From NCBI GenBank assembly GCA_012103075.1, contig JAAVLQ010000001.1, positions 1,240,001 through 1,304,000 on the forward strand: a DNA stretch of 64,000 nt. Reading direction: 5' to 3'. The position numbers and the translations under genes are program-made. The stretch comes from Brucella cytisi (GTDB lineage Bacteria; Pseudomonadota; Alphaproteobacteria; Rhizobiales; Rhizobiaceae). Every line of letters begins with the position of its first letter. Position 1 is the stretch's first letter. The notes beneath the pieces are model-generated. The model searched no databases. It saw only the letters and a list, made by a program, of their open reading frames with translations, and was not told where the DNA came from. Positions 1 to 11,335 of the stretch are shown one piece after another.

Positions 1-239
1 ATTTGCGCTCATGCTTCTTACAAGATAAGGTATTTTTCGTTCCGCCGATTTTTGATCGCGATCGCGCTAGCAAGGTTGCAATTAAGCTCCCCTGAGGAGT
101 TTTTTTTCGTGGGCTTTGATGAGGTGGAAGCGGATTTCCGGGAGTTTTCTCCCCAACAAGACGCTCCTCCCCGCAGAAGAGCTGTTTTGACAGAGACGCG
201 ATACAGACAGGCCGTGGCTGAAAACCGTCACTAGAGCTA

Positions 240-249
240 CTATATATAG
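240..249. promoter_or_regulatory. NrdR-box-like palindrome upstream of nrdJ
   Basis: CTATATATAG is a perfect 10-base palindrome whose centre resembles the AT-rich core of NrdR boxes, the operators of the ribonucleotide reductase repressor. It ends 18 bases before the chosen nrdJ start. NrdR normally binds two boxes in phase and no convincing second box was seen, so this is a weak call. The rest of positions 1-267 shows no gene I can support. Confidence 0.3.
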
Positions 250-267
250 AACGTTTGGATGGGACAG

Positions 268-3200
268 ATGAAGATCGAACGCCGTTTCACGAAAGAGAAT
301 CAGTCGGCCTATGCGGACATCGCGTTCCGGACTGCGACCAGCGAGATCAAGAATCCCGATGGATCCATCGTATTCCGTCTTGAGAACATCAATGTGCCCG
401 CGCAGTTCAGCCAAGTCGCCGCGGACATTCTTGCACAGAAGTACTTCCGCAAGGCTGGCGTTCCCGCACAGCTGAAGAAGATCGAGGAGAACGACGTTCC
501 CTCATGGCTGTGGCGCTCGGTCGCTGACGAGGACGCGCTTGCCAAGCTGCCTGAAAATGAGCGCTACGGCTCCGAAATGGACGCCTGCGGGTTTTCGACC
601 GTCTCGCCGGCACTGGACCTATTGGGGCTGGAAGGGTGGCTATTTCGCCTCTGAGGAAGATGCCCTCGCCTTCCGCGACGAGCTTGCCTATATGCTCGCG
701 ACCCAACGTGTGGCTCCAAACAGCCCGCAATGGTTCAACACCGGCCTGCATTGGGCCTATGGCATCGACGGTCCCGGCGGGCCATTTCTATGTCGACTGG
801 CAGACCGGCAAACTGACCAAGTCCAAGTCGGCCTACGAACATCCGCAGCCGCATGCCTGCTTCATTCAGTCCGTTGGCGACGACCTCGTCAATGAAGGCG
901 GCATCATGGATCTGTGGGTCCGTGAAGCGCGCCTGTTCAAGTATGGCTCCGGCACGGGCTCTAACTTCAGCTATCTGCGCGGCGAAGGTGAAAAACTTTC
1001 CGGTGGTGGCAAATCCTCCGGTCTGATGAGCTTCCTGAAGATCGGCGACCGCGCGCCGCAGGTGCGATCAAGTCGGGCGGCACGACCCGCCGCGCCGCCA
1101 AGATGGTCGTCGTCGACATCGATCATCCGGATATCGAGGAATATATCGACTGGAAGGTCAAGGAAGAGCAGAAGGTTGCTTCGCTCGTCACCGGTTCCAA
1201 GATCGTCAAGCAGCATCTGACCGCCATCATGAAGGCTTGCGTCAACTGCGAAGCGGACAATGATGATTGTTTCGATCCGGCGAAGAACCCTGCCCTGAAG
1301 CGCGAAATCAAGGCCGCAAAGAAGAATCAGGTTCCGGAAAACTACGTCAAGCGTGTGATCCAGTTCGCGCGTCAGGGCTACACCGACATTCAGTTCAAGA
1401 CCTACGATACAGACTGGGATTCGGAAGCCTATCTCACTGTTTCGGGCCAGAATTCCAACAATTCCGTTTCGCTGAAGGACGAATTCCTGCGCGCTGTCGA
1501 AAACGACGGCGACTGGAACCTGACAGCTCGTCGCGACGGTCGCGTTATGAAGACGCTGAAGGCGCGCGATTTGTGGGAAAAGATCGGTTACGCCGCCGGG
1601 CGTCCGCTGATCCGGGCCTGCACTACAACACGACCATGAACGACTGGCACACCTGCCCGACCGCCGGTCCGATCCGCGCTTCCAATCCGTGCTCGGAATA
1701 CATGTTCCTTGACGACACGGCTTGCAATCTGGCGTCGATCAACCTGCTCACCTATCGCAACAAGGATGGTTCATTCGATATTGCAGCTTACGAGCACACG
1801 GCACGCCTGTGGACCATCGTTCTCGAAATTTCGGTGATGATGGCGCAGTTCCCGTCGAAGGAAATCGCCCGTCTTTCTTATGAATACCGCACGCTCGGCC
1901 TCGGCTACGCCAATATTGGCGGCCTGTTGATGACTTCCGGTATTCCTTATGACCTCCGACGAAGGCCGTGCAATTTGTGGCGCGCTGACGGCGATCATGA
2001 CCGGTGTGGCCTATGCCACCTCCGCTGAAATGGCAAAGGAACTCGGAACCTTCCCGAGCTATGAGCCAAACGCCGAGCATATGTTGCGCGTCATTCGCAA
2101 CCATCGCCTCGCAGCCCATGGCCAGACGGAAGGTTATGAAGGACTTGCTGTCAATCCGGTTGCACTGATTGCCGAGGATTGCCCGGATCAGGATATGATT
2201 ACCCATGCACGTGCTGCCCGGGACAAGGCGCTGGAACTTGGCGAAAAGCATGGCTACCGCAATGCACAGTCCACCGTCATCGCGCCTACCGGCACGATCG
2301 GCCTCGTCATGGACTGCGACACGACCGGCATCGAGCCTGATTTTGCGCTGGTGAAGTTCAAGAAGCTCGCTGGCGGTGGTTACTTCAAGATCATCAACCG
2401 CGCCGTACCGGAAGCACTCCGCACGCTCGGTTATTCGGAAAGCCAGATCGCTGAAATCGAAGCCTATGCTGTCGGTCACGGCAACATCAATCAGGCTCCG
2501 GGCATCAACCCGTCTTCTCTGAAGTCCAAGGGCTTCACCGACGAGAAGATCGAAGCCCTGAATGCTGCTCTCAAAAGCGCATTCGACATCAAGTTTGCTT
2601 TCAACAAGTGGACGCTGGGCGAAGACTTCTGCAAGGACGTGCTGAAGCTCACCGATGAACAGCTCAACGATTTCTCGTTCGAGATGCTCCCGGCGCTGGG
2701 TTTCGCCAAGAAGGACATCGAAGCTGCCAACATCCATGTTTGCGGCGCAATGACCCTCGAAGGGGCGCCGTTCCTCAAGGAAGAGCACTACGCCGTGTTC
2801 GATTGCGCCAATCCTTGTGGCAAGATCGGCAAGCGTTATCTCTCGGTGGATAGCCACATTCGCATGATGGCAGCCGCACAGCCGTTCATTTCGGGTGCGA
2901 TCTCCAAGACGATCAACATGCCGAATGACGCAACCGTCGAGGACTGCAAGAACGCCTATATGCTGTCCCGGAAGCTGGCGCTCAAGGCCAATGCGCTTTA
3001 TCGCGACGGCTCCAAGCTTTCGCAGCCGCTCAACGCCGCCCTCATCTCGGATGATGAGGACGAAGACGATGCAGTCGAGGCACTGATCGAAGCCCCTGCT
3101 GCAGCCCGCGCCGTTCAGGTAACCGAGCGTATCGTCGAAAAGGTTGTCGAAAAGATCGTGCATGAGCGCGAAAAGCTGCCGAACCGTCGTCAGGGTTATA

Positions 3201-4048
3201 CGCAGAAGGCAGTCGTTGGCGGTCACAAGGTCTATCTGCGCACCGGCGAGTTCGGTAATGGACGTCTCGGTGAAATCTTCATTGATATGCATAAGGAAGG
3301 CGCTGCTTTCCGTGCAATGATGAACAACTTCGCCATCGCCGTATCGCTCGGCTTGCAGTATGGCGTACCGCTCGAGGAGTATGTGGAAGCCTTCACTTTC
3401 ACGAAATTCGAACCGGCAGGCATGGTCATCGGCAACGATGCCATCAAGACCGCAACGTCGATCATCGACTATGTCTTCCGTGAGCTGGCAGTGTCCTATC
3501 TCGGACGCAATGACCTCGCCCATGTCGACACAAGCGATTTCGGTAATACGGCGCTAGGCAAGGGTATCAAGGAAGGTAAGACCAATCTGGTCTCGACCGG
3601 TTGGACGCGTGGTTACAAGCCCACTCTGGTGACCAACTCGACTAACGAAGCCAAGGGATCGACAAATTCTGCGCCGCAGGCTTCCAACGTCACAACCTTG
3701 AAGTCAACCACGCCGACGGGCAATCGCCCTGCAACAATCGGTCTGGTGACGGATGGTGCGACCGCCTTCAAGCGGGAGTTGGAAGAGCAACCTGTTCCGG
3801 CACAGCAGCAGGAAAGCACATCAGCAACGGCAACCGAACTTTTCTCGGATAAGGCTGCAGCAGACGCTGCTTCCGCCCGCGCGGAAAGTGCGAATGCCGC
3901 CAAGAAGCTGGAAGCTGACCGCCGCATCAAGTCGATGATGCAGGGCTATACCGGCGACAGCTGCACCGAATGCCAGAACTTTACCATGGTTCGCAACGGA
4001 ACGTGTCTCAAGTGTGACACTTGCGGTGCAACGAGTGGCTGCAGCTAA
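268..4048 (+). CDS. nrdJ: Vitamin B12-dependent ribonucleoside-diphosphate reductase, class II (six frame breaks)
   Basis: Adenosylcobalamin-dependent reductase that makes deoxyribonucleotides in the cytoplasm. The start at 268 (MKIERRF) has a GGGACAG-like sequence just upstream. The active-site Asn-Cys-Glu motif is seen as NPCSE near 1680-1700, and the C-terminus carries the cysteine cluster [16 protein letters not shown] expected for reducing the active-site disulfide. The length of about 1,260 residues fits the large rhizobial NrdJ type. The frame breaks near 587, 613, 775, 1055, 1597 and 1953, and the pieces join into one continuous protein. The breaks at 613, 775 and 1597 are repaired by restoring CCTGG or CCAGG. 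From about 1955 to the stop the frame is open. An essential enzyme would not be broken this way, so I read these as sequence errors. Confidence 0.95.
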
Positions 4049-4074
4049 GTCTAGTTCGTTGAATACGAAAATAA

Positions 4075-4103
4075 AAAAGCCCGCTTTATGCGGGCTTTTC
4101 TTT
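4075..4103 (+). terminator. Rho-independent terminator after nrdJ
   Basis: Perfect 10-base stem AAAAGCCCGC / GCGGGCTTTT with a 5-base loop, running into T-rich sequence, 26 bases after the nrdJ stop. Confidence 0.85.
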
Positions 4104-4238
4104 TCCATAAGTATTTTCAAAGAAAAATTATATAGAATTATATTTCTATGATGAAATATTGAGATTCGACAAATTTCGGAACGAACCGACTATTTCCACG
4201 TTCAACCTAAGCAACCGAACGTATAAAAGGAGATAGTT

Positions 4239-4828
4239 ATGTTCAGGACTACACTTCTGACGACGACGTGTGCATTGCTGATAGGTGGCGCTGCTTATGC
4301 TCAGACAACTGCACCAACGCCAGCACCTGCCGAGCCACCGGCTGCGGCAGAGGAAATGCCGGTTTCGTCCAAGGACATGTTTGGCAATCCCACATCGGGT
4401 GAGACCGACAAGGTCGGCTTTCTGGAACCGAAAGAGGGCCAGCTTCTCGTCACCTCTTTCATCGGACAGAACGTCTATGAAAGTGATACTGCTGACGCCC
4501 AGACTGTCGGCAAGCTGAATGATCTTATCGCCAGCCCCGAAGGTGACATTGAAGCTGCGGTGATCGGCGTGGGTGGTTTTCTTGGAATCGGCGAGAAGGA
4601 CGTCGCTGTAAGCCCGGATCAACTGCAGCTTGCAACCCGCAGTGACGGCAAAAATGGCTGGTCATAAAGGCGACCAAACAGCAGTTGACCGATGCGCCGG
4701 CATTCGATCGCTCGAAGCTTTTTGTGGACGGTGTAGCCGACCCATCAGCAGCAAACGAGACCAATGCCCCGACGATTGATGCCCCGGCAAGCGATACAGC
4801 TCCGGCATCACCACCTCCAGCCCAATGA
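4239..4828 (+). CDS. Exported PRC-barrel domain protein (one frame break)
   Basis: Begins with a clear Sec signal peptide (MFRTTLLTTTCALLIGGAAYA, cleavage after AYA), followed by a Pro/Ala-rich linker and a PRC-barrel-like region of about 80 residues. That region includes a GQNVYES segment and IEAAVIGVGGFLGIGEKDVAV, typical of periplasmic PRC-barrel proteins in Hyphomicrobiales. A good ribosome site (AAGGAG) precedes the ATG. The frame breaks at about 4655, where a run of five A should be six. Restoring it gives a tail rich in Ala, Pro and Asp that ends at 4828. The molecular function is unknown; PRC barrels bind diverse partners. Confidence 0.75.
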
Positions 4829-4860
4829 TACGGTCTCGATGAGCAATACGACAAGTCTAC

Positions 4861-4884
4861 CCCCGGCCTTATGGCCGGGGTTTT
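4861..4884 (+). terminator. Rho-independent terminator after the PRC-barrel gene
   Basis: CCCCGGCC and GGCCGGGG pair around a TTAT loop and are followed by TTTT, 32 bases after the stop. Confidence 0.85.
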
Positions 4885-4921
4885 GATGCAAATAACCATT
4901 ACTCGCGGTTGAAATATTCAT

Positions 4922-6336
4922 ATGGCCGCCTTAATTCTGGTAGAACATGATACAAGCATCGCAACACGGCCCCCAATTTTCACCGGGTTAATCTCAGGAA
5001 AGTCTATTGTCCGAATTTTTATTGCTCATCCCCGGGCGGAAACCCTTGTGGCGCTTGGAGGATTATTTCTTTCAGCTTTCATTGCAAACTTTCTAATCAA
5101 GGCGATTTTGCTCAAACTACTCGAACGTCTTGTCCAGAAAACCTCTTTCGGACAAGACGAAGAGCTAAAAAGACACAGTGTCATCAGCCGTCTTGCCAAT
5201 ATCGTTCCGGCGTTGATTATTTCATCCGGGATCATGGCGGTGCAGGGCCTGCCCGAAGGCGTGATCACCGTTATTCGGAATGTAGCGATAGCTTTTTCAT
5301 CATTCTGACGCTGGCTTTGGCGGTCAATTCAGTCTTTGGGCTGATCGATACGCTCTATCATCGCCGTCCCGAAGCCAGATACCGCCCCATAAAGGGCTAC
5401 ATTCAGGTGGCCAAACTTGCTGTCTACATCGTGGCGGCAGTCCTTGTCATTGCGACACTGCTGGACAAGTCGCCGGTTATCCTTCTTTCCGGTGTCGGTG
5501 CTATGGCCGCGGTGCTAATCCTTGTCTTTCAGGACACATTGCTTTCTTTGGTCGCTAGTATGCAGATCGCCTCGTCCAACATGGTTCGTGTCGGCGACTG
5601 GATTGAAATGAAGAATCTCGACGCCAATGGCGATGTCACGGAAATCGCGCTCTATACCGTCAAGGTCCAGAATTTCGACAAGACGATCACCACCATTCCG
5701 ATCCGCAAGCTCATCACCGAGCCGATGAAGAACTATCGCGGCATGCAGGAATCCGGCGGGCGCCGCATCAAGCGCGCGCTTTATATCGATCAAAACACCA
5801 TTCGTTTTCTGTCGGATGACGAGCGAGCCAGACTTGGCACAGTTGATTGGCTGGCGGATTATCTGCCCAAGAAGGCCAAGGAAATCGCCGAATGGAACCA
5901 GAAGCTTGGCGACCGCGCCAACAATCCGGTCAACAGGCGTCAGTTCACCAATGTCGGTACGTTTCGGGCCTATGTAGACAATTATCTGCGCAATCACCCC
6001 GGCATACACAAAGGCATGACATTGCTGGTGCGCCAGATGGACCCTACTCCCGAAGGACTGCCGCTGGAAATCTACTGCTTTACGAACACGACCGTCTGGG
6101 CGTCATTCGAACAGATTCAATCAGATATTTTCGATCACCTTTACGCGGTGTTGCCGGAATTCGGCCTCAGCACCTTCCAGAATCCGAGCGGTAACGATTT
6201 TCGCAAACTGACAATCAATGCGCCTGTCGAGCAGCCTCAATCACCTTGGCGTTCAAACGTTGAACATTATAGCGTGCCCGGGACGGTGTCAGGCCAAGAC
6301 GGACGACAGCAAGATGCATTGAAGGAACGATCATGA
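4922..6336 (+). CDS. YbdG-type mechanosensitive ion channel (one frame break)
   Basis: Inner-membrane MscS-family protein of the YbdG branch, which responds to hypo-osmotic stress. Hydrophobic segments lie near the N-terminus (ETLVALGGLFLSAFIANFLI), in the middle, and in the pore-proximal segment (SGVGAMAAVLILVFQDTLLS). The MscS beta domain follows (MVRVGDWIEMKNLDANGDV, a YbdG-like signature) with a long cytoplasmic C-terminal part. The frame breaks near 5293, where a run of five T should be six. The two halves total about 470 residues, slightly longer than E. coli YbdG. The last 120 bases overlap the converging hydrolase gene, so the true C-terminus may be shorter. Confidence 0.85.
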
Positions 6337-7545
6337 CGCTTTGCCCGTCATGGCCCGACATCCAGAATGCGTCTTCCGGAATGCCATCCTCACCTGCCTT
6401 CACACCGCTAATCTGCAGCCAGACTTGAGCGGAACCATAGCGCCCTTCGGATTCGGGCCCGGGTTTGCGCATAAATGAAATATAGTCCGCAGGCAGGATC
6501 GGCTTTCCGTACAGGTTTCCACCGTCCGCGAGAAACGCGCCCAACCGAGCCCAATCACGGGCGGTAGCGTACATATAGGAAGAACCGGCAAAGACGCCTG
6601 ACGCATCCGTCTCCAAAATGACGCTGTTCATGCCAAGCGGACCGAATAGGGCAAGCCGCGGATAAGCCAGCGCCTCCTCGCGGCTGTTAAAACTATCCAT
6701 GAAAAGCTCTGACAGAATATTCGCCGTTCCACTGGAATAATTGAATTTCGTCCCTGACGCCGCCTCCAGCGGCAAAGACGCAGCAAACCCGGCCATATCC
6801 GGCTCCAGATAAAGCATGCGCGTGACATCCGTTACTGTGCCGTAGTCCTCATCGAAGCGCAGACCGCTATTCATCGCCATCAGATTTGCGAGAGAAATCT
6901 TTGCCCGCTCATCGTTCTTCCATTCCGGTAAAAGGGCTGTGCTTTCCAAACTCATGCGCCCTTCAGCAATGCGCATGCCGATCAGTGTCGCGATGACGGA
7001 TTTGGTCATGGACCAGCCCAGCAAAGGCGTATCCGCATTAAAGCCCGGACCATACGTCTCCGCGATCAGCTTGCCATCGCGAATAACTGCGATTGCACGC
7101 ATTCCCGGCCCGGCCAGAGCCTGATCCTCAATCACAGCCTGCACCGCTGGATCGGTCTCAATCCGGATCGGTTCTGCGGGCACCTGCGGGCCGGTCGGAA
7201 TTTCAACGCGCAAATCATCTTTCTGGATATTCGCGCATCCCAGCGCTGGGCGATAGATTGCGGTACTTTGTGCAAAGAAGCCGAAAATCCGCACCATCAC
7301 ACTGCTATTATTCTTGTCGAGGGAGGCATTCAGAAACCGCAGCAGCGGGTTTCGTGTGCCTGAACATCGTCTGCAAGGACGGCATCAGCATCCCGACCGG
7401 CAATGAAAACATTTGAACAGACAATCTTGGCAGCATAGCCGGTGCCGACACGCAACAGCTCAGGCGGCCGAACCGCCAGCCAGAGAATTGCTCCCAGTAC
7501 GATGACGAGCAGAAGACCACCGACAAACTTCAGAATACGCTTCAT
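6215..7545 (-). CDS. Membrane-anchored serine hydrolase, class C beta-lactamase fold (one frame break)
   Basis: The N-terminus is a single hydrophobic anchor (LKFVGGLLLVIVLGAILWLAV). The catalytic domain has the SxxK motif as SMTK within GWSMTKSVIATLIG and a downstream NYSSGTAN in the YxN position, as in the beta-lactamase/6-aminohexanoate-dimer hydrolase (EstB) family. The substrate is unknown. The frame breaks near 7352, and replacing CACG by CCAGG restores a single frame reading VQAPGNPLLRFLN. It converges on and overlaps the YbdG gene by about 120 bases. Confidence 0.75.
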
Positions 7546-7575
7546 GCTGCCCCTCGCAAATAGTCGTTACGTCAA

Positions 7576-8707
7576 TCATACCAAGCCGAGATAACTTGCC
7601 AACTCCCGCGCGGCGGCACCACCTGCCCTGTTTGCACCGATGGTCGAGGCAGATGGGCCATAACCAACAAGATGAATACGGGGATCGGCGGCCACCTGTG
7701 TTGCCGGGCGTCCAGTCATGAGAATACCGGCTTCCGCATTGCGCAATTGCAGCGGGGCAAGATGGTCGAGCGAACTGCGAAATCCTGTGCACCACAAAAT
7801 AACATCAAAGGATTGTTCACTTCCATCGTCCCACCGAACACCTGTTTCCGTGATTTCGCTGAACATGGACAAACGGTTGAGCACACCGCGAGCGCGTGCC
7901 GCTTCAATGGCCGGCGTCAACGGCAGCCCCGTTACTGAAACGACCGATCCGGTGGCAAGCCCCGGCGTACCCTTTCCTCAACCAAAGCCACGGCAGCACG
8001 GCCCAACTCCGGTGTAAACGGACCTTTCCGGAAAGCAGGTTCTTTGCGCGTGACCCATACCATACGGTTTCCGTCACACGCGATATCTCGCCCAGAAGCT
8101 GCACAGCCGAGATACCCGCGCCTACGACAAGAACACGTTTGCCCTTGAAGGCGTCAGCTGTCTGATAATCCCGCGTGTGAAGTTGCTGGCCTTTGAAAAG
8201 CTCCGCACCCGGATAGGGTGGGATATAAGGAGACTCCCATGTGCCGGTCGCGTTGATGATCCCGCGTGCCGAATAGTTGCCCCGATCTGTCTCCACACGA
8301 AGCCGTTCGCCACGATCGCAAACGACTTTCACGGCCACAGGACGGTGCACCGGAAGATCGAAGGCTTCCTCATAGGCGCGGTAATATTGTGGGACGGCAA
8401 CCGATGCACGCACCTCGCCATTGGTCGTTTCGATAATATCCTCGAACTTCATGCCGGGGAGATCGTGAATGGCGTTGGCAGTCTGGAGAGTTAGCGAAGG
8501 CCAGCGGAATTGCCGGGCTCCGCCCGGCCCTGTGGCCTTGTCCAGAACCACGAATTGCCGTTCGCCTGCGAGACCAAGCTTATTCAGATGATAGGCCGAC
8601 GAGAGTCCCGCCTGCCCGGCTCCAATAACCACAATGTCGACCTTGCGGGCGACTTTCACATGGCCATTATCGGCTGGCTGCTGATCGACGGACTGTATAT
8701 CTGACAT
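7576..8707 (-). CDS. NAD(P)/FAD-dependent monooxygenase-like flavoprotein (two frame breaks)
   Basis: A Rossmann FAD motif sits near residue 27 (VVIGAGQAGLSSAYHLNKLG) and a second NAD(P)-binding motif near residue 165 (VLVVGAGISAVQLLGEI), the arrangement of class B flavin monooxygenases such as YUCCA/CzcO types. ATGTDGTG-like sequence closes the C-terminal FAD part (WCTGFRSSL). The frame breaks near 8028 (AAAGGGT read as AAAGGT) and near 7967 (one G lost from a run of five); correcting both gives one protein of about 377 residues. The substrate cannot be predicted. Confidence 0.75.
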
Positions 8708-8779
8708 GATGCGCTATAGGCTTCCGAAATATGATTTGTGTCCGTAGATAGGGATCGGACGGCGGCGTCGAAAGCCCAC

Positions 8780-9970
8780 CTATCCTACCATCGCAGCCAA
8801 ACGTAGTCTTTTATTGCGCCCCTCCCAAACACTCACGACCAACATGATAACCGTCGTCAGTATGCCCATTTCCAATAGATCGGCCATATAGCCGACCGGG
8901 ATCGCTGCCAGTAGAGCCAAAACACCAAAGACGTGTGACGTGGGAATAACGCCATAGACAACCTTCTTGTAGATGGCGCTGCCAATCAGATAGATCGCCG
9001 GTCCTACGACAAGAACAAGAACGTAAGCAGTCTTCAACGGATCATGCGGATGGGCCATGACAAGATCGTTTCCAACTGCCGTTGCGATAATCCCGGCCAC
9101 CAGAATGGCGTGAACATAGTGGAAATATGCGCCAATCCGTCCGGGATCAGTGGAGTGGGTGATCGTATCTGTCGCATCCTTGCTGGAGGTGCCAAAGTAG
9201 AGCCACCACATGGCAAGCGTCCCGAGAAAAGTGGCCAGCAGCGCCGACATGAGGGCCAAATTCCAGACTTCAGCATTTGCAAGGGTTGCCCCGGTAGCCA
9301 AAACCGTTTCGCCAAGTGCCACGATTACGAACAACTGGCAACGCTCCGCCAGATGTCCGCCTTCAATGGTCCAATCACTGGTGTGAGAGCGTCCGAGACC
9401 CGGTAGCGCAAAGCCGAACATCGGCGATAAATACTCGCAAAGCACGGCAATAAGCCACAGCGCCATACGAGCTTCATGTTCGACAAAACAACCGGCTATC
9501 CAGAAGACAGCGGAAATAGTGAGCCAACCGAGCATACGCCTGTAATTGGCGGCAAGTGGATGGTCCTGCCCCAGAACAAACACGATATAGGCTGTTTTGC
9601 CGACCTGAATCGCCACATAGGCCAGAGCAAATATCCAGCCTTTGTCAGCAAAAGCACCGGGGATGGACGATGCCATCACCAAACCGAGCAGCATGACGCA
9701 GAACAAGAGGCTGCGTATCTGCGGCGTTTCCGGGTTGAACCAGTTTGTCACCCAGCAGGTATATTGCCAGCCGAGCCATACCGCGAACCAGAGGATCAGC
9801 GTTTCGACAACACCGGTGAGCGTCAGATTGTGCAGAAGTTCATGACTGAGCTGCGTAACCGCGAAAACATAGACCAAATCGAAGAACAATTCCTCGAATG
9901 TCACCCGGGCATGGTGCCCGTCTCTTTGTCTCAAAAGCGGATGTGAAGCGACGGCAGAAGCTGAATTCAT
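8780..9970 (-). CDS. ltrA: Low temperature requirement protein A family membrane protein
   Basis: Intact protein of about 396 residues, starting at MNSASAV (9970). It has ten to twelve hydrophobic segments. The N-terminal signature VTFEELFFDLVYVFAVTQLS is diagnostic of the LtrA family, and the central HLAERCQLFVIVALGETVL is also family-typical. The Listeria founder affects growth at low temperature; the biochemical role is unknown. It is unusual in this window in having no frame break over 1.2 kb. Confidence 0.85.
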   Translation of the reverse strand: MNSASAVASHPLLRQRDGHHARVTFEELFFDLVYVFAVTQLSHELLHNLTLTGVVETLILWFAVWLGWQYTCWVTNWFNPETPQIRSLLFCVMLLGLVMASSIPGAFADKGWIFALAYVAIQVGKTAYIVFVLGQDHPLAANYRRMLGWLTISAVFWIAGCFVEHEARMALWLIAVLCEYLSPMFGFALPGLGRSHTSDWTIEGGHLAERCQLFVIVALGETVLATGATLANAEVWNLALMSALLATFLGTLAMWWLYFGTSSKDATDTITHSTDPGRIGAYFHYVHAILVAGIIATAVGNDLVMAHPHDPLKTAYVLVLVVGPAIYLIGSAIYKKVVYGVIPTSHVFGVLALLAAIPVGYMADLLEMGILTTVIMLVVSVWEGRNKRLRLAAMVG

Positions 9971-10090
9971 GCGAATGTACCTTCCCCTCAGACGGCAAAC
10001 ATTCAATGCCACTGTCCGGCAGCTTAGCCCGCAGTCGATCAGCCGTATATCCGAATGTGCTGATTTCCACTTAAAGAAGTCAGTGTCGTC

Positions 10091-11314
10091 TTATTTCCCG
10101 CCGAACGTGTTACCTGCTTCGAGCCATGCATCGATACCGTCCGCCGCCGCGCGGCCCATCGCGAAACAGGCAGTCAGGAGATAGCCGCCAGTTGGAGCCT
10201 CCCAGTCGATCATTTCTCCGACAACGAAAATGCCGGGTAGCTTCGCCAGCATGTAGTTCTTGTCGATTTCGTGCCAACGAATACCGCCTGCCGACGAAAT
10301 CGCTTCATCCAGCGGGCGCGGACGGAGCAGTGGAATGGAAATAGCTTTGATCGCAGTGGCCAGCACTTTCGGGCTTCTGTCGCGGGTAAATTCCGTCACA
10401 AGAGCTGCCTTCACGCCCGTCAGACCTGCAGCCTTGCGCAACAGATTGCCGAAGCTCAGCTTTGTATCCTGCCGAGCAATATCGCTTTCCAGTCGCTCGA
10501 TAGTTCGTCCGGGGAACAAGATCGAGCGTCAGAAATGCCTTTCCATGTTTCTGCAAGCTGTCGCGCAGAGCTGCGGAATGCGCATAGATGAGACTACCCT
10601 CAACCCCACCGCGTGTAATGACAAACTCGCCCTGTGTCGCGCCTGCATGGGAAGTTGCGATAACAGACTTCACCGGTTCACCGGCGAAGCGTTCAGCAAA
10701 GAAGTCGCTCCGGGCAACGTCAAAACCGCAATTTGCGGATTGAAACGGCGCTATATCGATTGACCTTCGCTGAAACTCATTGATCCAGAGGCCGTTGGAA
10801 CCAAGCTTCGGCCAGCTTCCGCCACCAAAAGCAAAGAGCGTAGCATCACATGTAATCGTCTGAACACCGTCAGGGTTCTCGATCTTGAGACTATTGCCCT
10901 CGAAGCCAATCCAGCGATGTCGGGTGAGAATGCGAACACCCTGATCTTCCAGACGTTTTCCCCAAGCCCGCAAAAGCGGAGACGCTTTCATCGCTTTGGG
11001 AAAGACACGACCGGATGAGCCGACAAATGTCTCGGCACCCAATTCATCCGCCGGGCACGTAATTCGGTCGGGCCGAAAGTCGTCAAGGCTGGCAATATAC
11101 GGTCAATGCTTGAACCGAAACGTTTCGCGAAAGTTACATAATCTTCCGAATGCGTAATGTTCAGCCCTGACTTTCCGGCAAGCAGGAACTTGCGGCCAAC
11201 TGTCGGCATCTGCTCGTAGACCGTCACGCGATAGCCTCGCGCTGACAGTCTTTCGGCGGCCATCAGACCAGATGGCCCGCCTCCGAGAATGGCAATATTG
11301 CCTTCAGGCATCAC
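10091..11314 (-). CDS. BaiN/HI0933-family FAD-dependent oxidoreductase (two frame breaks)
   Basis: Flavoprotein of the HI0933/YhiN family (TIGR03862-like). The N-terminal FAD motif is ILGGGPSGLMAAERL, followed by KFLLAGKSGLNITHSED, a family hallmark, and the C-terminus has GIFVVGEMIDWEAPTGGYLL. The reaction is uncertain; relatives reduce bile-acid-type enoates or are uncharacterised. Both breaks are at CCWGG positions: near 11048 GCCTGGGCGG is read GCCCGGCGG, and near 10511 CCAGG is read CCCCGG. The corrected length of about 408 residues is normal. Confidence 0.8.
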
Positions 11315-11335
11315 GGTATCAGCCTCGCCGAAGTA

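Noticed and set aside
82..414. Minus-strand open frame across the nrdJ 5' end
   Set aside because: It overlaps the well-conserved nrdJ N-terminus and shows no family features; it is the antisense shadow of a GC-rich gene.
1748..3523. 591-residue minus-strand open frame inside nrdJ
   Set aside because: Long, but fully antisense to conserved reductase sequence, with shadow composition rich in His, Arg and Cys and no recognisable domain.
268..4048. Split nrdJ as inteins, programmed frameshifts or genuine pseudogene
   Set aside because: No intein motifs or slippery-site structures were seen; fragments abut without added sequence, and the same pattern affects unrelated essential genes.
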